Shown: piece by piece, positions 59,609 to 64,000 of the stretch
Layout: every line of letters begins with the position of its first letter
Position numbering within the stretch: the first letter of the stretch is position 1
Source of the DNA: Bryobacteraceae bacterium
GTDB lineage: Bacteria; Acidobacteriota; Terriglobia; Bryobacterales; Bryobacteraceae
NCBI GenBank assembly: GCA_029975915.1
Contig: JARKOC010000542.1
Location: 186,001 to 250,000 of the forward strand
Length of the DNA: 64,000 bases
Direction: 5' to 3'
Program-made: the position numbers and the translations under genes
Notes under the pieces: generated by a model
Database searches by the model: none
What the model was told of the DNA's origin: nothing
Seen by the model: only the letters and a program-made list of their open reading frames with translations

Positions 59609-60169
59609 ATGAGAACCGCTGCGCTTCTGCTCTGCACTGCCGCTGCTCTGTTGACGGCCCCGGCCGTCCATGCCCAGGATGACTATCCTTACGGCAACGG
59701 TCTTTCGGTTCCCTATGTGCCGACCCCGATGAGCGTGGTCCGCGGGATGCTGGAAACAGCCAAGGTGACCAAGAACGACCTCGTCATCGACCTGGGCTGC
59801 GGCGACGGCCGCATTGTCGTCATGGCCGCCAGCGAATTTGGCGCTCGCGGCATCGGCTATGACCTCGATCCTGTCCGTATCGGCGAAGCCGAGGCAAACG
59901 CCAGGTCGGCCAAGGTCGAGGACCGCGTCAAGTTCATCAAGAAAGATCTGTTCGAGGCCGATATCAAGGACGCCACAGTGGTCACACTGTATCTGCTGCC
60001 ATCAGTGAACGAAAAGCTCATGCCCCGGCTGATGGGGGAACTGAAGCCTGGCACGCGGATCGTCTCGCACAGCTTCCGGATGGGGCAGTGGGCGCCGGAG
60101 GTGACCAAGGACATCGACGGCCGGACAATCTACATGTGGACAGTCAAGCCGCGTCAGGAAACCAAGTGA
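59609..60169 (+). CDS. Signal-peptide-bearing class I SAM methyltransferase, FAM173-like
   Basis: 186 residues from ATG 59609 with GGGAG nine bases upstream. Residues 1-22 are a clear signal peptide (AALLLCTAAALLTAPAVHAQD). The rest is one Rossmann methyltransferase domain: PYVPTPMSVVRGMLETA, VIDLGCGDGRIVVMAAS as SAM motif I, GIGYDLDPVRIGEAEANA, VKFIKKDLFEADIKDATVVTLYLLPSVNEKL and GTRIVSHSFRMG. This run matches the FAM173 (ATP synthase c-subunit lysine methyltransferase) family from memory. An exported copy is surprising, because SAM is a cytoplasmic cofactor. Confidence 0.75.
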   Translation: MRTAALLLCTAAALLTAPAVHAQDDYPYGNGLSVPYVPTPMSVVRGMLETAKVTKNDLVIDLGCGDGRIVVMAASEFGARGIGYDLDPVRIGEAEANARSAKVEDRVKFIKKDLFEADIKDATVVTLYLLPSVNEKLMPRLMGELKPGTRIVSHSFRMGQWAPEVTKDIDGRTIYMWTVKPRQETK

Positions 60170-60196
60170 GACTGAACGGCGCCTGACGGGCTGGCG

Positions 60197-60808
60197 CTAC
60201 CCGCCCGTCTTTGGCTGGTTGGGTTGCCACAAGACTTCAGCCGTGCCCGTGGCCGCGCTCGTGTATCTGCTTTGCACAAACAGAAGATCGCTGAGCCGGT
60301 TCAGATAACGGATGTTGACAGCCTCGGCGGCCGTTTCGTGGTCAAGCGCCACCACCAAGCGCTCTGCCCGGCGGCAGACGGTCCGGCAAATGTGGAGTTG
60401 CGCGTTGAGAGCCGACCCGCCGGGAAGCACAAAGCTCCGCAATTCGGGCAGGCCGGCGTTCATTTCGTCGATTTCCCGCTCGAGTTGAGCAATCCCGGCC
60501 TCGGTCACCCGCGGTTGTTGCGGGCCGACATCCGCGGGAAGAGTCGCGAGGACTGAACCCAGGTTGAACAGTTCATGCTGGATTCGCGTCAGCGATTGCC
60601 GCAGCAGGTCCAGTTCGGGCTCAGTTGCCAGGGCCAGGGCCATGCCGATGTGGCTGTTGAGTTCATCCACAGTGCCGTAGCACTCCAGTCTTAACTCATC
60701 CTTACCTACCCTTTGCCCGCCAACCAGGCAGGTCTGCCCCGTGTCGCCTGTCTTTGTGTAGATCCTGTTCAGCGCCAGCACAGGTTCCCTGAATGGTTTC
60801 TCGTCCAT
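60197..60808 (-). CDS. Cob(I)alamin adenosyltransferase, PduO/MMAB type
   Basis: 203 residues. Signature segments: YTKTGDTGQTCLVGGQRVGKDELRLECYGTVDELNSHIGMA at the N-terminus (ATP-binding), FVLPGGSALNAQLHICRTVCRRAERLVVAL (with the conserved RxxxRRAER-type arginines), and YLNRLSDLLFVQSRY. It transfers the 5'-deoxyadenosyl group of ATP to cob(I)alamin, making coenzyme B12. It starts at 60808, with the structured gap on its upstream side, and has no cob operon nearby. Confidence 0.92.
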   Translation of the reverse strand: MDEKPFREPVLALNRIYTKTGDTGQTCLVGGQRVGKDELRLECYGTVDELNSHIGMALALATEPELDLLRQSLTRIQHELFNLGSVLATLPADVGPQQPRVTEAGIAQLEREIDEMNAGLPELRSFVLPGGSALNAQLHICRTVCRRAERLVVALDHETAAEAVNIRYLNRLSDLLFVQSRYTSAATGTAEVLWQPNQPKTGG

Positions 60809-61388
60809 CTTGAATCTACTATTCTAGGATGCTCCTCGACCCAGTCTCGGTCATCTGAATTGTTCAATTTCAAAACGAATGCCGCCGGAACGACTATACT
60901 GAAGACGGAACCGCCTTCTGACGATAGATTCGCAGGTCGGGGCGGATGGCCAGGGTATCCCGGCTGGTCTTCCGGCTGAGACACGATGAGAGTGGCCCGC
61001 GTATCATCGGAGACGCCGGCTGATAAAAGCGATCAACGCGGGCACCCGAGGGACGCTTGAGATGCAAGCTGCCGCGCTCCTTTCGAGCGCCTTTGAAACA
61101 GGTTGGTTGCAGAATATGGCGGCCGAATGGAGATGAGACTCCGCGTAAACGTTTAACGGCGACGAGAAAGTAAGGCGGTCCATAAGCCGCCGCAAGCGGC
61201 ACGGTCCTGGAAACGGACGCCGCAACACAGGAACAAACGGAGGTCGGCGAGGCCGATGGCAACGGCGCACCCGGAACGAAGCGAGCGGATGACTTCCGCT
61301 GGGCGCTTCGACTGCCAGGCATAACCGGCGAAGCCATTCGCCCCGCCCGCCCCAGAGAACAATTTGTTAGGATTTTGATTCAACTACC
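60809..61388. ncRNA. 580-bp structured non-coding gap (candidate RNA or long leader)
   Basis: No convincing coding frame in either direction. Perfect stems are spread through it: GCCCGCG (60995-61001) / CGCGGGC (61037-61043), enclosing TATCA (61002-61006) / TGATA (61021-61025); GCGCTC (61074-61079) / GAGCGC (61085-61090); GCCGC (61186-61190) / GCGGC (61196-61200); TCGGC (61244-61248) / GCCGA (61252-61256); and a long stem CGAAGCG (61277-61283) plus AGCGGA (61284-61289) against TCCGCT (61295-61300) and CGCTTCG (61304-61310) with a 3-base bulge. It lies between divergent start codons of the adenosyltransferase and the NYN/LOTUS gene. Direction and transcription are unknown; no cobalamin riboswitch core, RNase P, tmRNA, 6S or SRP pattern was recognised. 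Confidence 0.4.
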
Positions 61389-62774
61389 ATGCATGACCGA
61401 CTCACCATCGCGGTGTTTGTCGATTACGACAACATCGAAATCGGCGTGAAGTCCACGCTGCGGCGCGACTTCGACGTCGCGCTCGTCTTAGACGCGCTCA
61501 AGGAGCGCGGCGACATCGTCGCCAAATTCGCCTACGCCAACTGGAGCAGGCAGGAAGGCGCTACCCGCCAGATGGCCGAGAACGCCGTCCAGATGGTCCA
61601 GCGCATCCCATCGCCGCGCGGCGACAAGAACGGGGCCGACATTAACTTGGCCCTCGATGCCTTGGAGATGGCCTTCACTCACGACCACGTGAACGCCTTC
61701 GCCGTCGTCAGCGGCGACTCGGACTTCATCCCGCTCGTCAACAAGCTGAAGGAATATGGCAAGACCGTCTTTGTCGTCGGTGGCCGGGCGTTCACCTCGA
61801 CCATCCTCCAGCAGAACTGCCACGAGTTCATCAGCTTCGAATCGCTGCTCAACGTCGATCCTTCCCAGGTCCAGCCGATGCCTCAGCCGCAAGCCCAGCG
61901 TGACGACCGCGACCGGGGCGACCGCAACCGGTTCCGGAAGGATCGCGAAGAGCGGCGCCGCGAGCGTGAAGAGCGCCGCGAGAAGGACCGTGAGCAACAG
62001 CAACAACAGCAGCAGAACCGTCCGGCTCCGCTGGATCTGATCCTGGCCATGCCACTGGTCGAGCGTGCCCTGCACGTGCTCGAACGCCGCAATGTTCAGC
62101 CGCAACTCGGCCTGCTGAAATCCACCATGCTTCAACTGGACTCGGCATTCAATGAATCCGCCTATGGCGCGCGCAGCTTCTCGGATTTCATCGAGAGACT
62201 GAAGAAAGCCGACTTCGTGCAGGTGAAGGGTGGCGGCGGCCGCTGGTTCATCGAACGCAAGCACCATCCGCAGAACGATAAGCCCATGCCGCGGCCCGAA
62301 GAGGCGCTCGAGCACCTGCGCGAGGTCCTCGAAATCCACCGGATCGATTTCGAATACGACGGCGGCCGTGCTGTCGACGAACTCGAAACCTGGATGAAGG
62401 AAGAGTTCGCCGACTTCGACCACATGCGATACGGCTTCCCCGGCTTCATCGAGTTCCTCAATTTCGCACAGGATCGTTTGGTTGTGAGGCTCGAGCCGAA
62501 CGCTGAATCCGGGCTGATCGTCCACCTCGGCGCGGAGTTCTATCCACCCGCTCCGCCGGAGAAGGAGATGAAAGAGGAGGATCTGCTCACCGAGCACGAT
62601 TTCGTCCAGCCCATCGTCCGGGGCCAACCGACGGCAACGGGAGAGATCCCTCTGCCCGAGGAGGAACCCAAACCGAAGAAGCGCGCTCCGGCCCGGAAGA
62701 AGGCAGCCGCCTCAACTGCCACCGCCGGGGCGGCCAAAGCTCCGCGCAAGTCGCGCCGTAAGAAAGCCGAATAA
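61389..62774 (+). CDS. NYN-domain (PIN-like) nuclease with LOTUS/OST-HTH domains
   Basis: 461 residues. The NYN domain is residues 1-150 with intact acidic residues: AVFVDYDNIEIG, GDKNGADINLALDALEMAF, FAVVSGDSDFIPLVNKLKEYGK. A charged linker (RDRGDRNRFRKDREERRRERE) and polyGln (QQQQQQQ) follow. Two OST-HTH/LOTUS-like domains come next: LLKSTMLQLDSAFNESAYGARSFSDFIERLKKADFVQVKGG at about 235-295, and a second at about 315-390 (YGFPGFIEFLNFAQDRLVVRL). The C-terminus is Lys/Ala/Pro-rich (KKRAPARKKAAA). NYN proteins are metal-dependent RNases and LOTUS domains bind RNA, so an RNA-processing role is likely. It sits behind the structured non-coding gap. Confidence 0.82.
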   Translation: MHDRLTIAVFVDYDNIEIGVKSTLRRDFDVALVLDALKERGDIVAKFAYANWSRQEGATRQMAENAVQMVQRIPSPRGDKNGADINLALDALEMAFTHDHVNAFAVVSGDSDFIPLVNKLKEYGKTVFVVGGRAFTSTILQQNCHEFISFESLLNVDPSQVQPMPQPQAQRDDRDRGDRNRFRKDREERRREREERREKDREQQQQQQQNRPAPLDLILAMPLVERALHVLERRNVQPQLGLLKSTMLQLDSAFNESAYGARSFSDFIERLKKADFVQVKGGGGRWFIERKHHPQNDKPMPRPEEALEHLREVLEIHRIDFEYDGGRAVDELETWMKEEFADFDHMRYGFPGFIEFLNFAQDRLVVRLEPNAESGLIVHLGAEFYPPAPPEKEMKEEDLLTEHDFVQPIVRGQPTATGEIPLPEEEPKPKKRAPARKKAAASTATAGAAKAPRKSRRKKAE

Positions 62775-62786
62775 CAGGAGTCAAGC

Positions 62787-63170
62787 ATGATCGAACGCAT
62801 CTTTCCGCCTGAATCGCCGTCGCCGCGGGGGCCCTATTCCCCGGTGATTCGCGCAGGGAACTTCGTGTTCGTCTCAGGGCAGGGTCCGGTGGACCCTGCC
62901 ACCGATCAGATGTCCTACGGCGACATCCAGCACGAAACGCGCATCACTCTGGGCAACGTGAAACGCCTGCTGGCGTCGGCCGGAGCGACGCCTGCTGATG
63001 TCGTGAAGGTCAACGTTTACCTTCGCGACGGCAACCACTTCGGGGCGATGAACGAGGTCTACCGCGAATTCTTCGGAGAGCGATTCCCGACGCGGACAAC
63101 GGTCGCTGTTGCTTTCGCCGACCCGAAGATGCTGATCGAAATCGATTGCATCGCCTACTGTCCCCGCTGA
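62787..63170 (+). CDS. RidA family reactive intermediate/imine deaminase
   Basis: 127 residues, the usual length. Canonical features: GPYSPVIRAGNFVFVSGQGPVDP, TLGNVKRLLASAGATPADVVKVNVYLRD, and the active-site Arg in FPTRTTVAV with the C-terminal IEIDCIAY. RidA hydrolyses 2-aminoacrylate and other enamines formed by PLP enzymes. In contrast to the gene at 5502, the key arginine is kept. It is 12 bases after the NYN gene and overlaps the convergent gene by 16 bases. Confidence 0.92.
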   Translation: MIERIFPPESPSPRGPYSPVIRAGNFVFVSGQGPVDPATDQMSYGDIQHETRITLGNVKRLLASAGATPADVVKVNVYLRDGNHFGAMNEVYREFFGERFPTRTTVAVAFADPKMLIEIDCIAYCPR

Positions 63171-63856
63171 CGCCACATCCGGATGCCCAGAGCCGCCGCC
63201 AGTGCGGCGGCCAACGCGGCCACCCACGATGAGCGTGTGCCGGTGGAGTCTTCGTAGGACTCCCCCGGGCGCCACGTGAAGGCGTCGATCAGCCGCCCGG
63301 CGCTGGACGTATCCGCCCCTTGCTCGCTCACCAGTTCAATCTCAATCAAGCCGCGGCGTCCAAGGAGGTATGTGAACCTGTTTGCCACCTGCCGGCCGCC
63401 GCTCTCCTGCGAGTGGAGCACGAATTCCAAACGCCCGGTTTCCGCATGGAAAACCGGCCTTTCGGCCCAGTCTACTATTTCCAGCGTTTCCCGGCCGCTG
63501 TGTCGCCGGTCGAGGTTGGCGGAGGCGCTACCCAATCGGATCGCCTCGGCGATTTGCGCCGGGTCGGGGCGCTTGGCGTCGAAGCCGAGAGACTCGTACG
63601 TCCGCCATGTGATGACGGCGAACCAGTCCAGACGGACGGGTCCGGCAATGGCCGCCTCGCCTCCTGATGCCGGGTTGCCCGTGAACTCAAGAAACCGGCG
63701 GGCCTCTTTGCCTCCAGCCCAGATCAGACCTTTTGGGATGCTCACCCTGGCGGCCGGACCGGCATCCTTGACCAGCGGTCCAAACTCCCAGCGGATCTCG
63801 GGCGCCGGTTGCGGCTCCCCAGCCATGAACGCCAGGAGGATGAAACACAACCGCAT
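63155..63856 (-). CDS. DUF2167-like membrane-anchored protein
   Basis: 233 residues. A signal peptide at the start (LCFILLAFMAGEP) and a C-terminal membrane helix (SSWVAALAAALAAALGIRMW) with a basic tail. The middle resembles DUF2167: IPKGLIWAGGKEARRFLEFTGN, LDWFAVITWRTYESLGFD, SASANLDRRHSGRETLEIVDWAERP, and RFTYLLGRRGLIEIELV. This is from memory of the domain pattern. Members are found in many Gram-negative bacteria but have no settled role. Topology puts the domain in the periplasm. Confidence 0.65.
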   Translation of the reverse strand: MRLCFILLAFMAGEPQPAPEIRWEFGPLVKDAGPAARVSIPKGLIWAGGKEARRFLEFTGNPASGGEAAIAGPVRLDWFAVITWRTYESLGFDAKRPDPAQIAEAIRLGSASANLDRRHSGRETLEIVDWAERPVFHAETGRLEFVLHSQESGGRQVANRFTYLLGRRGLIEIELVSEQGADTSSAGRLIDAFTWRPGESYEDSTGTRSSWVAALAAALAAALGIRMWRQRGQ

Positions 63857-63862
63857 AACGCT

Positions 63863-64000
63863 ACCGCCGGGGGCGCGCTCGCCTGTTCGTGCGGCCGCCT
63901 GGCGGAACGGTTGCGGCGCTGGCCGGCGGCCCAGGCTGCTTGCGAACGATTCGTGAGGCCGGCCGGCGCATCAGGTATCGCACCCAGCGCGTTTCAGCGC
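63863..64000 (-). CDS. Partial protein, C-terminal end only (cut by window edge)
   Basis: On the minus strand a frame is open from the right edge for 45 codons to a TAG at 63863-63865, ending about six bases before the DUF2167-like gene. The visible residues (RYLMRRPASRIVRKQPG then a Pro/Gly-rich end) are basic and give no family. It could be a real C-terminus or a chance open stretch in GC-rich DNA. Confidence 0.35.

Noticed and set aside
60894..61337. Minus-strand frame of 147 codons in the structured gap
   Set aside because: Low-complexity Arg/Ser/Pro composition and no RBS; stems run through it. I prefer a non-coding explanation, though a small gene is not excluded.
60809..61388. Cobalamin riboswitch, RNase P RNA, tmRNA, 6S or SRP RNA
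   Set aside because: None of the conserved core sequences of these RNAs were found on either strand by eye; a covariance search would settle it.
61488..62627. Minus-strand open frame of 379 codons opposite the NYN/LOTUS gene
   Set aside because: It has no motif, while the plus-strand gene has intact catalytic residues. Poly-Leu in the shadow is the antisense of polyGln.

Overview
The window is a GC-rich bacterial chromosome segment with dense coding, many 1-4 base ATGA/GTGA gene overlaps and frequent GTG/TTG starts. Several gene types point to an acidobacterium of the Solibacter/Bryobacter kind: a PadR regulator next to MacB-like permeases, a BamA / SurA-like / TamB outer-membrane run, a PilM-PilN-PilO pilus cluster, and secreted sulfatase and sialidase genes typical of polysaccharide-degrading soil Acidobacteria. 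This placement is an inference from gene content; no rRNA gene is present. About 66 protein genes (two cut by the window edges) and one tRNA gene are supported.

Layout: 1-3398, the end of a sulfatase, a TPR protein, and a translationally coupled trio of radical SAM enzyme, 2Fe-2S ferredoxin and hydrogenase-maturation protease. 3400-5250 (minus), flbD-motA-motB. 5502-6388, a Rid-family protein and a MerR regulator. 6500-14491 (plus), a tight run rlmB-ggt-sugar isomerase-asnS-arginase-ddl-ctpA. 14497-17758 (minus), two polytopic membrane proteins (one GT-C-like) and a small anchored protein. 17787-23866, a zincin, a second thioredoxin-like ferredoxin, a short secreted protein, cmk-lysC, a PpiD-like foldase and a DedA protein. 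23872-32445 (minus), a type IV pilus/type II secretion assembly cluster followed on its upstream side by lolA and an Rsm22-like methyltransferase gene. 32516-36863 (plus), a small Lys-tailed protein, an aminotransferase, a Gfo/Idh/MocA oxidoreductase and a sialidase. 36881-44725 (minus), an outer-membrane biogenesis block bamA, SurA-like, tamB plus a small protein. 44770-46920, thiF, tRNA-Val and a histone deacetylase-fold hydrolase. 47051-50524, two MacB-like permeases, PadR and a membrane protein. 50553-55357, typA, rlpA, a 60-residue histone H1-like protein, a MidA-type methyltransferase and small proteins. 55424-64000, a URO-D family protein, an unusual membrane protein, an unidentified conserved protein, an exported methyltransferase, a cobalamin adenosyltransferase, a 580-bp structured non-coding gap, an NYN/LOTUS RNA-binding protein, RidA and a DUF2167-like protein.

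Cooperating groups: envelope biogenesis dominates (BamA, SurA-like, TamB, LolA, PpiD-like, RlpA, Ddl, CtpA), then surface machines (pilus assembly, flagellar stator) and core metabolism. The observations most worth a second look are the folded non-coding stretch between the cobalamin adenosyltransferase and NYN/LOTUS genes, the exact 13-base copy of the 16S rRNA 3' end at the cmk start, the AAAPKK-repeat protein with its own promoter, palindrome and terminator, the 15-bp perfect inverted repeat over the padR promoter, the hydrogenase-protease trio without a hydrogenase, and the signal-peptide-bearing methyltransferase.
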